A stretch of DNA of 64,000 nucleotides from Dromiciops gliroides (lineage: Eukaryota > Chordata > Mammalia > Microbiotheria > Microbiotheriidae), in assembly GCF_019393635.1 (NCBI RefSeq), contig NC_057866.1, positions 117,814,233 to 117,878,232 on the forward strand, given 5' to 3'. Under the pieces are notes generated by a model, which was given only the letters and a program-made list of their open reading frames with translations, made no database searches and was not told the DNA's origin. Positions 12,213 through 24,358 of the stretch are shown here, piece by piece; the stretch's first letter is position 1, and each line of letters starts with the position of its first letter. The position numbers and the translations under genes were made by a program.

Positions 12213-12266
12213 GACACAGACAGAGACACAGACAGAGACACAGACAGAGAAAGAGAAAGAAAGAAA
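12179..12266. repeat. Compound GA / GACA / GAAA microsatellite
   Basis: GAGA, then GACAGACA units, then GACACAGACAGA, then AAAGAAAG. This low-complexity run produces the Leu/Ser/Cys-rich minus-strand open frames. Confidence 0.95.
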
Positions 12267-12451
12267 ATATGACTATGAATGAATGCGAATAATATGGATG
12301 GACAGATGGACATTGGGAGTTTGTAGTTCTGATGGTGTATGTTGTACCCAATGTTTCCATGAATGCTTTACATATTGATGGGAGAGTAAGCTCATGGTTT
12401 TTAGGAACAATGCTTTGTAATTTCAGTTAATGCCATTGGTAAAAGCGAAAG

Positions 12452-12520
12452 GTATGTTTCCCATTAGCAATCAGCCAATAGATATATCATCTACTGGCTA
12501 ATTGCTAATGGGAAACATAC
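12452..12520 (-). repeat. Near-perfect 32-bp inverted repeat (hairpin)
   Basis: Arms 12452-12483 and 12489-12520 are reverse complements at 30 of 32 positions, with a 5-nt loop. Both differences become G:U pairs if the minus strand is transcribed, giving a continuous 32-bp RNA stem from that strand. No matching target duplication flanks it. It could be a fold-back element or a small-RNA precursor; the sequence alone does not say which. Confidence 0.9.
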
Positions 12521-13131
12521 TGTGGTAACTCATTCTGCCATGTGAGGAGTATAATCACCCACAAAAATTTCTATTCCTAGAAATCTAATAGAATCATCAC
12601 TTCCCTGGGGAACCAGACTTAGAGTGTAAGTATGAATTATGGGAGTGTTTGTGAGATATTGTTCTAAACATATTATATATCAAATTTCTTTCTAATTTCC
12701 CCAGAAACTGTTTGATGAACTGTGAGCCCTTACCTTTGCTGCCTTTAAGTTTATCAAAAATGGTAAAGTTGTTTTCAATGGTGTGCTTGGTTGGTACATT
12801 TTTGTGTATGATATGATCTATCCCCTACTAAAGAAGAATTTATATAACTTCTTACATCAGGCAAGAGAACTGATGCTTAGAGATAACCTCATTAATGGAA
12901 TCCTTTTAAATACAAACACTTCTATATAAGGGTGGTTACAGTCCCAGAATCTTAAATATGGAAAGAACTTGAGAGATCATCATTATCAGATTGTGCCACA
13001 GAGTCAACCAGACAGCTATAGTGGCAATATGACAGAACCCAATGTGATCAATGTCAGTTTTCAGTAAATCAGTTAAGGAATGTCAAAACTGAAGGGCATA
13101 GTCAGAAAATGATGTGGAAGAACACCTAAGA
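12521..13131. other. No gene recognised
   Basis: AT-rich sequence with no coding frame of note and no clear repeat. Confidence 0.4.
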
Positions 13132-13320
13132 TGTTGTTGTTGTTATTATTTGTCCTTCGTTCTCTGAGAACACCATGCCATCAGGGTGATGTCATGACTT
13201 GCAGTGAATTGGATTTAAGTGAGGGAGGGCTGTGCAAAGTCACCAACCTCATTTTCTCCTCCAGAGTCATTGGGTCCCATGTCAGTTGTAGATCAGGAGG
13301 ACTGGAGATAGTGCTGGATG
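13132..13320 (-). mobile_element. 5'-truncated SINE, 'GAAGGACAAACAAC' tail family
   Basis: Matches the 3' body of the full copy at 52199-52520: 'gatgtcatgacttgcagtgaat', 'tggatttaagtgagggaggg', 'tcctccagag.cat..gggtcc' and 'gatcaggaggactggagat'. It ends in a TTGTTGTTGTT run (the antisense AAC tail). The tRNA-derived head is missing, as expected for incomplete reverse transcription. Confidence 0.75.
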
Positions 13321-15162
13321 TTACAAAAGCAGAAGGAGAAGCTTAGGGACAAATGAGGCCTAAGAAATGAGTACAGGCATACAATCCAATGTGGAAAGTC
13401 AGAAAAAGCCAGAATCAGCAATTAAGTGTCTCAGAAGTATATATGACTCTAAAAGACATAGAGCAAAAATACGACCTAGGTGCATAAGGAGTTATTTCTC
13501 TAGAGCTTCTTTTTAATGATGAGCTGGAGCATGACAGTTATGCCACCTCTACACCTGGCTCGGTTCATGCACTGATCAATCTACTTCATTCAGATGAGAA
13601 ATGTTCATTAAGATCAGGAGAAAAGGAGTGATTTCCCAATAGTCATATAATTAAATGTAGCAAAGCTACTAGCATTTAGTCTACTCTTATTTGTAAGAAG
13701 ATAGTCAATATATCACATTTTAGGACAAAATATAAAGATTTCGCTGAAAATAAAAGTTTTGTTATATAAATAAGAGTATTATACAATCTGAATTAGTCTA
13801 TATATTTAATGATATTCTAATGAAATTTTCAAAGGGATACTTTATAAAATTAGACAAGAGAGTAACAAAATTTGTTTAGAAGAATAAATATAAAGACTAT
13901 CAAGAGGCACATATATATGTGCTTATATATACAGAGAGAGGGACAAAGGGAAGGGAGAGGAGGAGGGGAAGTGATGGGGCCTTGGAAGTATGGAATCTCA
14001 AACTCTACTAAGAAGCAGTAATTCTATATTGGATAAAAAAATTTAAAAATCAGTGAAATAGGCTATATGAGTGAGACCTGGAAAAAAATTCATGTAGAAG
14101 TCTACTGTTTAATTAATCCAAGAAGAGAAACTGCTCGTAAAGCTATTTAAAAAAAGTATTGTAAAAACTGGAAAGCAGTCTAGTGAATAGATTTGATTAG
14201 CATTTTATACTTTAAAATAAATTCCAATTTGGTAAAATATCCATATATAATTCATAAACCATGTAGCATACATTTTAAATAAGGTATGCTTTAAATACGA
14301 TGAAATACCATATATTTAAAAGCCACATAAAAAGGAAATTACAGAAGAATAGAAGATTCTGTGTTATACAGTTATGGGTGGAAGAATGTATATTCAATAA
14401 ATTAAAAATATCAATAACTACTCAAAATATTGAAAACAATCATAGAAAATTCAAATTAGATTGCTGATGCATAACCTTCCAATTAGAAAAATGCATTTTT
14501 ATGAAATATGCCTATCTAGTTTTTGTACAGTTATGGAATGTTTTGATTTTTCTAGAAAATTATTATGGAATTATGCAGTGAGTGACTAAATTGTTCATAT
14601 TTTTGCCCCAGAAACTTAACTATTGGAGCTATGGTTATTATCAACAAGAAAATAATTTGATATACAAAACATTTTTATAATAGCATTATTACTGTTTTTT
14701 TTTAAATCTATGCTTTTCAAAAATTCTAGCTTTTGAAAAGCTAGAAAAAAACTATATATTCAATTATTGGCAAATCCCCCAACAAATTATGATGTGAATA
14801 TTTATGGATATTGTTGTCATGTAAGGAATGTTGGATTAAAAAGTTCAGAAAAATATGGGAAGACACATGTGCATAAGAACCAAGGAAATATTACAATACA
14901 GTGACTGAAATAACTTAAGTAGAGTCAATATGGAGGGCAACAAAACTCTGGTCAAATACAATGGTTACTGTCGGTACCACAGTTAATAAAATTAAAAATT
15001 GATAACTATTTGTAGAGAATGTATTTTCTAAGGAATATTGTTGGAAATGCCTTTACTGTGTCAAAAAAAATAGCGTATATCTATTTTTCAAAGAAAAGAA
15101 TAGTCTTGGTCCAGAAGATATATTATCATGTAGTAGAAAAATGAAGAAAATTAGAAAAACAT
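13321..15162. other. No gene recognised
   Basis: AT-rich. Contains a small palindrome at about 14712-14741 (GCTTTTCAAAA and its complement) and a GA-rich patch at about 13933-13975. No domain-bearing frame. Confidence 0.4.
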
Positions 15163-15316
15163 TTTATTTTTATTTTTATTTTTTTGGCAGTGGGGGTTAA
15201 GTGACTTGCTCAGGGTCACACAGCTAGTGTGTGTCAAGTGTCTGAGGCCGGATTTGAACTCAGGTACTCCTGAATCCAGGGTCAGTGTTTTATCCACTGT
15301 ACCACCTAGCTTCCCC
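15163..15316 (-). mobile_element. Short tRNA-derived SINE at the pseudogene tail
   Basis: T-rich tail (ATTTTT units), CORE block, 'gtgtcaagtgtctgaggccgg', and head ending 'cacctagcttcccc' at 15316. It lies directly against the A tail of the HSPA8 copy, which suggests it used that A-rich stretch as a landing site. I see no clear target duplication. Confidence 0.85.
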
Positions 15317-17466
15317 TAATTTTCTTTTTTTATGGTGCCATTTTAAATACATTCTATTCTCCTGGACAAGAATTGGCATTTCCACTTGTTTACATTACTG
15401 ATAAAGTGCAATGTTGTTCACTTTTCTCTCTCTCTCTGCACACATTCAAGTATTCAGAATGCCCAGATTTATGCAGTAGCTTAAATGTTAACTTTTAAAC
15501 TGCTACTGCCTTGGCTACAAATTTGAGTCCTTCAATTTTGGAAAGCTGTGTGGAATGCTCTTTCTTCTGGTGAATTTATTTAACCTCCTCAATGGTGGGT
15601 CCAGAAGAGGCACCTCCAGATGGGGCTGATCCACCTCCTAGGAACCCACCAGGCATGCCTCCTGGCATGCCACCTGCACTCTGGTACAGCTTAGTAATGA
15701 TGGGGTTGCAGACCTTCTCCAATTCTTTCTACTGATACTCAAATTCTTCCTTCTCAGAAGTTTGGTTCTTATCCAGCCAGTTGATTATTTCATTACATTT
15801 GTCAAGGATCTTCTGTTTGTCTCCATCACCAATCTTGCCTTGCAGTTTCTCATCTTCTATGGTAGCCTTCATGTTGAACGCATAAGATTCAAGAGAATTT
15901 TTGGAAGAAAGCTTGTCTCTCTACTTCTCATTCTCAGCCTTGTATTTCTCTACCTCCTGGACCATATGTTCGATGTCTTCTTTGCTCAGATGACTTTTGT
16001 CATTGGTGATGGTGATCTTGTTCTCCTTGCCTGTGCTCTTATCCACAGCAGAAACATTGAGGATGCCATTTGCATTGGTGCTGAGGGGATTCCTGTGAGC
16101 TCAAACTTGCCAAGCAGGTTGTTATCCTTGGTCATTGCTCTCTCACTTTCATAAACCTGAATAAGCATGCCAGGCTGGTTGTTGGAATAGGTAGTAAAGG
16201 TCTGTGTCTGCTTGGTAGGGAAAGTGGTATTATGTTTGATCAGAACTGTCATAACTCTGCCAGCAGTCTCAATGCCAAGGGAAAGAGGAGTGACATCCAA
16301 CAGCAGCAAGTCATGCACATTCTCAGATTTATCTCCAGACAAAATGGCGGCCTGGACAGCTGCACCATAGGCAACAGCCTCATCAGGGTTGATACTCTTG
16401 TTCAGCTCCTTGCCATTGAAGAACTCTTGCAAAAGCTTCTAGATTTGGGGGATTTGAGTGGAACCACTCACCAGGATGATATCATGAATCTGTGATTTAT
16501 CTAGTTTGGCATCTCTTAGGGCCTTTTCCACTGGATCCAGCGTGCCTTGGAAGAGATTGACATTCAGCTCTTTAAAATGGGCCTGACTGATTGATGTATA
16601 GAAGTCAATACCTTCATAGAGGGAATCAATCTCAATACTGGCCTGGGAATTGGAAGAGAGGATGTGATTTGCATGTTCCCAAGCAGTACACAGATGTCAA
16701 ACAGCCCTCTTGTTCTCACTGATGTCCTTCTTGTGCTTGTACTTGAACTCAGCAATGAAATGGTTCACTATGAGGTTGTCAAAGTCCTCCTCAGCCAAGT
16801 AGGTGTCCCCAGGTGTGGACTTGACCTGAAAGATGCCATCTTCAATGGTAAGAATGGAGACATCAAAAGTACCACCTCCAAGGTCAAAGATCAACACATT
16901 TCTTTCAGCACCAACCTTTTTTATCCATACTAGAAGCAATAAAAGCAGCAGTTGGCTCATTGATGATTCTGAGCACATTTAGATGGTTCCAGCATCTTTG
17001 GTGACCTGACACTGGGAATCATTAAAATAGGCTGGTACCGTGACAACAACATTTGTGACAGTCTTCCCAAAGTAAGCTTCTGTAATTTTTTTCATCTTTG
17101 TCAAAACCATAGAAGATACTTCTGGATAGAAACTCTTGGTCTCCCCTTTGTACTCCACTTGGGCCCTAAGCCTGCCTGCTTCATTAACCATCATGAAAGG
17201 CCAATGTTTTATGTTTGACTGTACAACTGCATCATCAAATCTTCAACAAATCAAACCTTTGGTATCAAAAACTGTGTTGGTAGGGTTCACTTCAACTTGA
17301 TTCTTTATTGCATCACTGATTAATCTTTCTGTATCAGTGAAGGCTGCATAGCTTGGGATGGTCCTGTTTCCTTGGTCATTAGCAATAATCTCCACTTTCC
17401 CATGTTGGAATACTCCCACACAGAAGAGGTACTGAGATCAATGCCAACCACTGGTCCCTTTAACAT
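15317..17466 (-). pseudogene. HSPA8: Processed HSPA8 (HSC70) pseudogene
   Basis: Intronless retrocopy of the constitutive cytosolic Hsp70 chaperone. The start codon is at 17464-17466 ([11 protein letters not shown]) and the stop at 15576-15578 after TIEEVK, where functional HSPA8 ends in the EEVD co-chaperone signature. Hsp70 landmarks are readable: [19 protein letters not shown] (about 16850-16900), [17 protein letters not shown], and the [11 protein letters not shown] tail. It is dead. In-frame stops lie at 17243-17245 (TGA), 16697-16699 (TGA), 16439-16441 (TAG), 15921-15923 (TAG) and 15729-15731 (TAG). Indels are about -4 nt near codon 12, -3 (one Glu of PEEVSS), -7 (after KDAGT), +1 (in an A run before VGAE) and -37 (removing the RGVPQIEVTFDID part). 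These sum to the observed 1,891 nt against 1,941. A 3'UTR-like stretch with the terminal 'ggcaccata' and a short A tail reaches 15317. Many Arg codons are CpG-decayed. Confidence 0.95.
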
Positions 17467-19264
17467 GGTTGCTGGGGAGTCTGAGGTCATAGCTGACCAC
17501 TGTGGAGGAAGGAGAGATACTGCTACTCTTAGTAGACTCCCTTAAATTTTTTATAGAACTGTTATCATATGTATCATTCTTGTGCTTTTTGGAAATGCTG
17601 GCATATTTAGAAAGCAACTGATGCTTGTAATCTGTATCATGTGTTCAAATTAGTGTCCTGTTTGATCTTTGCTCTTTTCTCTTTGATAATAACATTTGGT
17701 AATCATTCAAAAATTTTCTAAGATATAAATTCCCTACCAATTAAATAAAGATACTAATTTATTTTTAAGTATGTCACTTTATATATTTTGTAAATCTGCC
17801 AAATATTCTAAATAATTTAAGGTATAATTAGCATGGGTCAAGAAGGTAGGAATCCTGGCTTTGATCCCAATTACCTCCTTCACTCACAGCCCTACTGATA
17901 TCTATCTTGTTTATTTTTAAAATCTGACATTTATTATTATCAGCCTACTATAGCCCTCTATCACCATCAAAGGCTCTGGGTAGGTGAAATCTGCCAACAC
18001 AGATAAGCAAGAAGATGCTACCATTCCTGGGATGGACCAATCAATCACATTATGACTCTACTCACCATACATGTGAATTTCCAAAGCGAAGTTACCCCTT
18101 TATTGTCTGCCCTATTAGAATGTATATGCCCCATGTGTAGAGAAATTCCTGCTTTTTTTATATTTGTATGCCTAGCAGCCAGTATTGTGCCTGCTTCATG
18201 CTACTGTGTATTTTTTTCATTCATCCAAGAAGTTGTGTAGAACCTCTGAAGTTGTTAAGGGAAAACTTGAATAAGGATTAGACAAGGTAGAGACAGATAC
18301 ATTAATAGCCTGTGTGTGTGTGTATATATGTGTGCATGTGGTTGGTTATCTTTTTTGAGTTTTGTCCTTTTTATGCTTATATAACTTCTTCAAGAAAATA
18401 AACAAAAAAAGCATTACTTTCAGCCCATCATGAAAACTTCATTCTACTAACTTCCTTTAATTACCACCATATACAACCATCATTTATTTCATTAAAGTAG
18501 GGTTTTTTTTAGTTTTGGTTTTAAAAAAATGCTTGAATAACAACCCTATTTTTTTTTGTTTATGGTCAGAGTAACTTTTTATTATTATTTAGAATGCCTT
18601 CTTTAATTCTCTAGATGAAGTCAATTTTTATTAAAGAGCCTAATGTTCTTACCAGCACCAGGAGGGTCTGGATTCTACCCCACCCTCCCATTTTGACCTC
18701 ACCCCCTGTGTGTGTTACTGTGGCAGCCTTATAAAAAATTCCACCCCCACCCCCCACACCTTGGAACTGGTATCCTCTGAGGCTTTGAGGCTGCAGGCAA
18801 TGTAGCTTTCATGCTTAGCTTAAAGTAGCTCAAGTAAAATGCTATAGGGAGTGAATAGCATACCTCAGTCTTTTATTTATTTGGCTTTTCCCTCACAACA
18901 CCTACAAAAATACTACCTATGTCCCTATATAACCCAGCCCTGAGTTATGAATTCTGTTGAGTCTGACACTAGTTTCATCTTTTGCTGTTATGTGACTATG
19001 GCTAGATAAAAAATGGGAAATTCATAGAATACAGGTAGAATTGTTCTATGAAATAATTTGCCTTCATGTCAGAACATTATTTACATTTCGAGAAAGTTTT
19101 TTTTAAAGAATTTTGTCAAAATAATTTTAATAAGTTTTTTTTTCCTTTTTGGAGGAACTCTCCACCAAAAAAGAATATCAATGCATGCTTCGTTTTCAAT
19201 CTTAAAAGGGATTGATGGAGAAAAACCTCATAAAGCTTGCGTGGTGTGTATTAAGTAACTATTG
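17467..19264. other. No gene recognised
   Basis: May start with pseudogene 5'UTR remnants. A GC-richer patch at about 18640-18800 and a TATATAA near 18930 hint at an eroded LTR, but no second copy is in the window. A short TG run lies at about 18310-18325. Confidence 0.35.
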
Positions 19265-19441
19265 AGGGGCAGTTAGGTAGTGCAGTGGATAAGCACCAGC
19301 CCTGGATTCAGGAGGACCTAAATTCAAATCCAATCTCAGACACTTAATGCTTACTAGCTGTGTGACTTTGGGCAAGTCACTTAACCCTCATTGCCCTGCA
19401 AAACAAAACAAAACAAAACAAACAAAACAAAAAACAAAAAG
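19265..19441 (+). mobile_element. Short tRNA-derived SINE
   Basis: Starts GGGGCAGTTAGGTAG, then the usual B-box-like segment 'aattcaaatccaatctcag', CORE, 'cattgccctgcaaaac', and a long AAAAC-type tail. Confidence 0.9.
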
Positions 19442-21189
19442 AAACTATTAAAGAAACCAGATTTTAAGAATGTGCCCCACATCCACCTCTACCAAAAATA
19501 AAATAACAAAAAGTATTCAAAGATTCAAAGGTAAATTTTATCTTTTGCCAACTCATGTGGCTGATGTGAATACACATAGATATATATGCTGTTTTTCATT
19601 TTTCCAGTCCAGAAAAAAAATATATCAATGATCATTATGGTAATATTGTTCCTTAATGTTACAGAGTCAATATATATGGATTCTAAAATGTACCCACTTC
19701 TCAGGTGTGAATTTCTAACCACAGTAGCTATAGCTGAGAATTTATTAGCATGAAAAATGAAATTGATGAAGCCAATCTACTGTTACAGCTCTGCATGCGT
19801 AACCTGACCTGATTTCATCATAATAACAACTAGTTTGACTCTGATTGACGTGCATCCAATACATTAATGTATGCTTGGTAACTATGCCAAGGCCTTTCTG
19901 CAAAACACAAACTGAGTGATTGCCCAGCAGCAATATGGCTTTCTCTTCAGACTTGGCTGTTCTTTAAAGGGAATTAATTAAAAGAATTCTGAACTAGGGG
20001 TGCTCTCTTGATAATTCACCTCTTGAGTTCTCACCTTTTTTACTTTGCCCAGTGTACTGAAAACTAAAGAATCAAAATGCCTGGAAGCACAATAACACTG
20101 CAGTTGTGCTCATTCACCTTCTTTCTCCCTTCCCCCTCCCCTTTCCCCTTTGTTTATTAGAGAAAAGAGAAGATACTTATGCGAATTGATTCTTGATACA
20201 CTCAGGTGAATGGTTTTCATTTGGGTTTTGATTTGTTTTCACTTTATAATTCTCAGAAAAAAAGACTAATCTAAGGAACTTTAGTGCATGAATTAAGATT
20301 ACATGATTCTTTTCCATGAAAATTGAAGATGTCTCCAACTTATTCTCTGTATCTTTCCAGTCCCTTTGTTAGAAGATTTATATAATAACCAGGTAATTGT
20401 CTTGCCAATAAAATTTAAATTTTAATGTGCATCATGTTACCTACAAACAGACAGTACATAGCCAGACTCTTGATGGCTTTATCTAATCATTCTATGAAGG
20501 CTGACTGGAGGAGGTAGTATTTCTAAAGCAGATACTGTTGTCAACTAGGGGATGAAGTGAGAAAAATTGCATTTGAAAAATGCCTAGTGAGTGTCATATT
20601 CAATGTCATATGCAGTCTTTAGGTTCTTGAGGGGTAATAGTTTGTCCTGAAATCTCCTGAAGACAAGCCTTCATTAGGAGATCCCAGTCTTGACATTCTC
20701 TGTCACTACTGGCTTTAATTCTTTCTTATATATCCCAAAAGAGGACAAAGACAATTAATGCAATTCATCATTGGGCTCATTCATTCTTCATTTGAAAGAA
20801 TCTTGGGGCCATGTATGTGTTTTTTTCTAAAGGATTTTAGCTTGTTTTGCAGTCTAAGAGACAAATGGTTATCTAAACATCTGTTATGTGCCAATAACAA
20901 AACTATAGTAAAACTCATTACTGACCCATGCAATTATGCTTTTAAAAATTTTCCTACATTAATCCCACTTGAAAGCATATGTGGCAAATGCTACATGCAT
21001 TTTTTTTACTTTAGAGGATTTAATTCAATCTAATGTAAGAATTCATCAAAAATAATTAAAAGCCATTTTGAAATACTTTTTAAAAATATAAATGATGATA
21101 TGCCATGAAGGCAACTGCCCTTTATTTCAGAGAAGTCTAAGCAGTTAAAGTTTAAAATTACACTAAACCTTTTGGAACACCCTGGATAG
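19442..21189. other. No gene recognised
   Basis: AT-rich. Open frames up to 91 residues have no recognisable domain or codon pattern. Confidence 0.4.
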
Positions 21190-21352
21190 CATATTATATC
21201 AACCATATTATTTTGTCCTCAGAAGAACCATTTTACAGATGAGGAAACTGAGGTTCATGGAAATTTGGTGACATGCTCATGCTTATATACAGCAACAGAG
21301 ATAGTTTTTATATTCACATCTTCTGGAATGCAAAAATCACTCTACTATACTA
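21190..21352 (-). mobile_element. Antisense MIR relic
   Basis: Carries the diagnostic 'ccattttacagatgaggaaactgaggttca', shared by MIR and other CORE-SINEs, then 'gtgacatgctcatgctta'. Its end is cut by the SINE at 21353. Confidence 0.6.
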
Positions 21353-21503
21353 CTTTTTTTTTGGGGGGGGGGAGCAATGAGGGTCAAGTGACTTGCCCAG
21401 GGTCACACAGCTAGTAAGTGTCAAGTGTGTGAGGCCAGATTTGAATTCAGATCCTCCTGAATCCAGGGCTGGTGCTTTATTCACTATGCCACCTAGCTGC
21501 CCC
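21353..21503 (-). mobile_element. Short tRNA-derived SINE inserted into a MIR
   Basis: Complete minus copy with G/T-rich tail side and head ending 'acctagctgcccc'. Imperfect direct repeats flank it: CTACTATACTACT on the left and CTATTATACTACT on the right. Confidence 0.9.
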
Positions 21504-21574
21504 TATTATACTACTTCTTGCTAATTTACCTAGAAATTCAGTAATAATCCCTAGGATTACTTAGAGCAAAGATA

Positions 21575-21740
21575 GCATTGTAGTGTGCATGAGTGCTTTG
21601 GAAAGAGCTCTAGTCTTAGAATGAGCCAAATTGGATTAACATCCTGCCACTGTAACTGAGTGACTGACTCAATTGTTTAACTTCACTGAATGTTGGTTTC
21701 CTCATTTTTTAAAAAATTGTGATTATCAAAGGTAATATTA
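21575..21740 (+). mobile_element. MIR-type CORE-SINE relic
   Basis: 'ggaaagagctctagtcttaga' then 'tgactcaattgtttaacttcactga' then 'ggtttcctcattttttaaaa'. Confidence 0.5.
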
Positions 21741-22224
21741 TATACATGTGTATACATATATAATTATTTAGTTGTCCTATAGTTGTCCTATACTTCTAAT
21801 TCTCCTCATTAAGAACAGCAGTCTTCATTACCACCACCACCAACATACTGGGGGGAGCTAATATAGTCAATTTTTGGACTTTTCTCTCAGACCAAGCTGT
21901 CCTAATTAGTAGGAAAGGGAATGAAAACTTCTATCAGCTCACTATACCCAGAAGGTTTCAGACCATCCTTCACACTCCAACTCATCAACCATCAAGATAC
22001 CAGGGTATCTGTATGGTCATCTTGATATCTTTTCTGATCCTCATATATCCCTTCCCAACCGTCTACCCCACCACACCCCCAATATACTCTTATTCTGGGA
22101 TTCTAAAGCATTGATACTAACAAGTCAATTACAGCCTAAATACCTAGGGCTTCACTAACAATTCCGATGATGGATGACACCCAAACTCCCTCTGTAGGCC
22201 GCTACTTCCCTATGTGTGCTTTGA

Positions 22225-22360
22225 AAACTTATTAAATTTAAGTACCTTAAAGGTAGAGTCAGTCTTACCTATTTTTACTTTTATGGTCATTGCCTAGTTC
22301 AGTGTGTGGCACAGAGTAGGCTCTTAACAAATATTTGTGGGTTAATTGAAGTTAGTATTA
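22225..22360 (+). mobile_element. L2 LINE 3' end
   Basis: 'aaaggtagagtcagtcttacc', 'tgcctagttcagtgtgtggcac', 'agtaggctcttaacaaatattt', then 'gttaattgaag'. Confidence 0.6.
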
Positions 22361-22974
22361 AGAAAACCTTTGTGGATGATTCTTTTGAATCATTCTCTTG
22401 ACCACTTAAAGTTGAATAGTAGTCAAAGAATCTGAGAAATCAAGTGAAAGATTGGGATGAATTAGTAACTGGCCAAATGAACTGTTACAAAAAGCTTTAT
22501 GGGTTAATTCATTTCACATTTCAAAGTTTTATAGTAACTCTTCCTTCTTTGACAGATGACAAATCCATTTCTTATCCTAGGCTTGTGCTTATTTGCACAG
22601 GTTGATTCTATAAACACATCCAGCTTAGTTACATAAGGTAACAAAACTCAAACATGTCCAGAATAATGGGGACCCATGCACTAGTGCTGAGATAGTAGAG
22701 AAATGATCACTCACATGTAATTAAGTACTGGACAGATTATTAGCCTTAATTTAGAAATCACTTGGGCACTTCTGCAAAATGATTCAGGAAAATAAAAGCT
22801 TTAAAAATATATTGATAAGTAGCAATATTTAAAGAGAAAGAAAGATACTTTGAAGCCAGTAGAGAAGTCCTTTGCTTCACCCTATTCTACTATTATATTA
22901 AAATGATTTGCACAAACACATGAATTTATACTGAGATGTGGCAATAAAAAAATGAGTCAGGCAGGGAATAATGG

Positions 22975-23190
22975 AGGGGGTCTTGTTTTAGAGGCTGGAA
23001 GACCTGGATCTAAGCCTTACTTTTTAACACATACTGACATGTTACTAACTTCTCAGTAATCCAAACAACTGCCTATTCCCACCTACACCTGTCTAAGACT
23101 ATACATTATCAAGAGGGTGACAACCTGCATTTGTAAAGGTAGTTCCCTGTATAAATGAAATCAAAGGTCAAGTCCTTATCTCTAGAAAGT
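22975..23190 (+). mobile_element. CORE-SINE relic with 'aatgaaatcaaaggtc' 3' end
   Basis: Head 'ttagaggctggaagacctgg', then 'gtctaagactatacattatcaag', 'tgacaacctgcatttgtaaag', and the end 'ataaatgaaatcaaaggtc'. The copy at 35935-36120 has the same kind of body. Distinct from the 'tcccttccagttctaaat' body type. Confidence 0.5.
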
Positions 23191-23894
23191 CCTTCTTTTA
23201 TAAAAAAAAAATAAAATTGATTTGTTCCTTGAGTTATGAATCATGACCTTGGTGCAGCATTATTTCATTATATTATGTATGTAGCAAAAACCTGATGTTG
23301 GCCAATGTCTGTTCAATAGAAGAAAAAAGTAGAATTTTTTACAATTAATTTCATTCAGCTCATTGTTTAGTAGACAGGTTGTATCTAGCACATTCAATCA
23401 ATAATAAAAAAAATATATTTGGGTTTCATAAATCATAGACTTCACACCAGGAAGCCAGGCTCATCCAGTCAACCTCTCTGTTGGCATAACTCCTGATTCA
23501 GCTCCAATTAATTTTTAATCTATGCTTCACTTTGAGACCCTAGGTTTTGTTTTGTTGTAACTTTGCATTTTGTATGTTGAATCTTGTTTCAGTATATTTC
23601 CATTGATAATTCTAAGCTGACAATGGGCTACTTAGAAGGTGGGCCTCTGGGAAGACACTAGACCTGTAGAATTGGGTTAGATGCCTTCTTCAAATGAGAT
23701 ATGAATTCCCTAGGCATCTATTCCTAGAGGAGCTGAATAAAGAAAGACTAAAGTCTCTTTTCTCCTAGATTTTAACAAATAAATCAGACATCTTAACAAT
23801 CAAGAAATCAACTCATGAGACCAGGTTATTTGAATTGGAATTGCCACTGTGATGATGTAATAAAAATACAGAAATAATTCAATAGAGGAATAAA

Positions 23895-24001
23895 ATGTTT
23901 ATATATAATATATATGTATATGTATATATGCATATATGTATTTATGTATACACATGTATGTATGAGAGAAGAAAAAGAGAAGGGGAGAGAGAGAGAGAGA
24001 G
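23895..24001. repeat. (TATATG)n then (GA)n low-complexity run
   Basis: Alternating TATATG/TATGTA units to about 23963, then GAGA repeats to about 24001. Confidence 0.9.
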
Positions 24002-24089
24002 AAAATGAAAGTGAAAGTTAGTAACTCTAGGGATCCATGTTGCCTCCCCATTAATGGAGAATATTGTGAAGAAACAGTACTAAAGTGAA

Positions 24090-24186
24090 ATAACAAGTAT
24101 TTATTACGCACTTAATATGTGCAAAGCACTATTGCTAAGTGCTGTAGATACAAATACAGAAAAATAAGAAAGAATCCTGCCCTAAA
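24090..24186 (-). mobile_element. Antisense L2/MIR 3' end
   Basis: 'caagtatttattacgcactta', 'atgtgcaaagcactattgcta', 'gtgctgtagatacaaata': the antisense terminal L2/MIR motif. Interrupted at 24187 by the next SINE. Confidence 0.55.
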
Positions 24187-24196
24187 TGAGATTACA

Positions 24197-24344
24197 TTTT
24201 TTTTTTTAGTGAGGCAATTGGGGTTAAGTGACTTGCCAGAGGGTCACACAGCTAGTAAATATTAAATGTCTGAGGCCGGATTTGAACTCAGGTACTCCTG
24301 ACTCCAGGGCTGGTGCTCTATCCACTGCGCCACCTAGCTGCCCC
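24197..24344 (-). mobile_element. Short tRNA-derived SINE, AATTGGGG subfamily
   Basis: Tail side 'tttttagtgaggcaattgggg', 'gactccagggctggtgctcta', head ending 'cacctagctgcccc'. TSD TGAGATTACATTTT (24187-24200) / TGAGATTATATTTT (24345-24358), one mismatch. Confidence 0.92.
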
Positions 24345-24358
24345 TGAGATTATATTTT

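Noticed and set aside
11882-12360. 143- and 75-residue minus-strand frames with Leu/Ser/Cys repeats resembling a membrane or signal segment.
   Set aside because: The repeats come from the GA/GACA microsatellite; the rest has no similarity I can recognise.
15762-16933. Several plus- and minus-strand frames of 60-150 residues within the HSPA8 copy, some of which could be read as a partial chaperone gene.
   Set aside because: The minus-strand ones are pieces of one broken reading frame and the plus-strand ones are shadows. Stops and frameshifts exclude a working protein.
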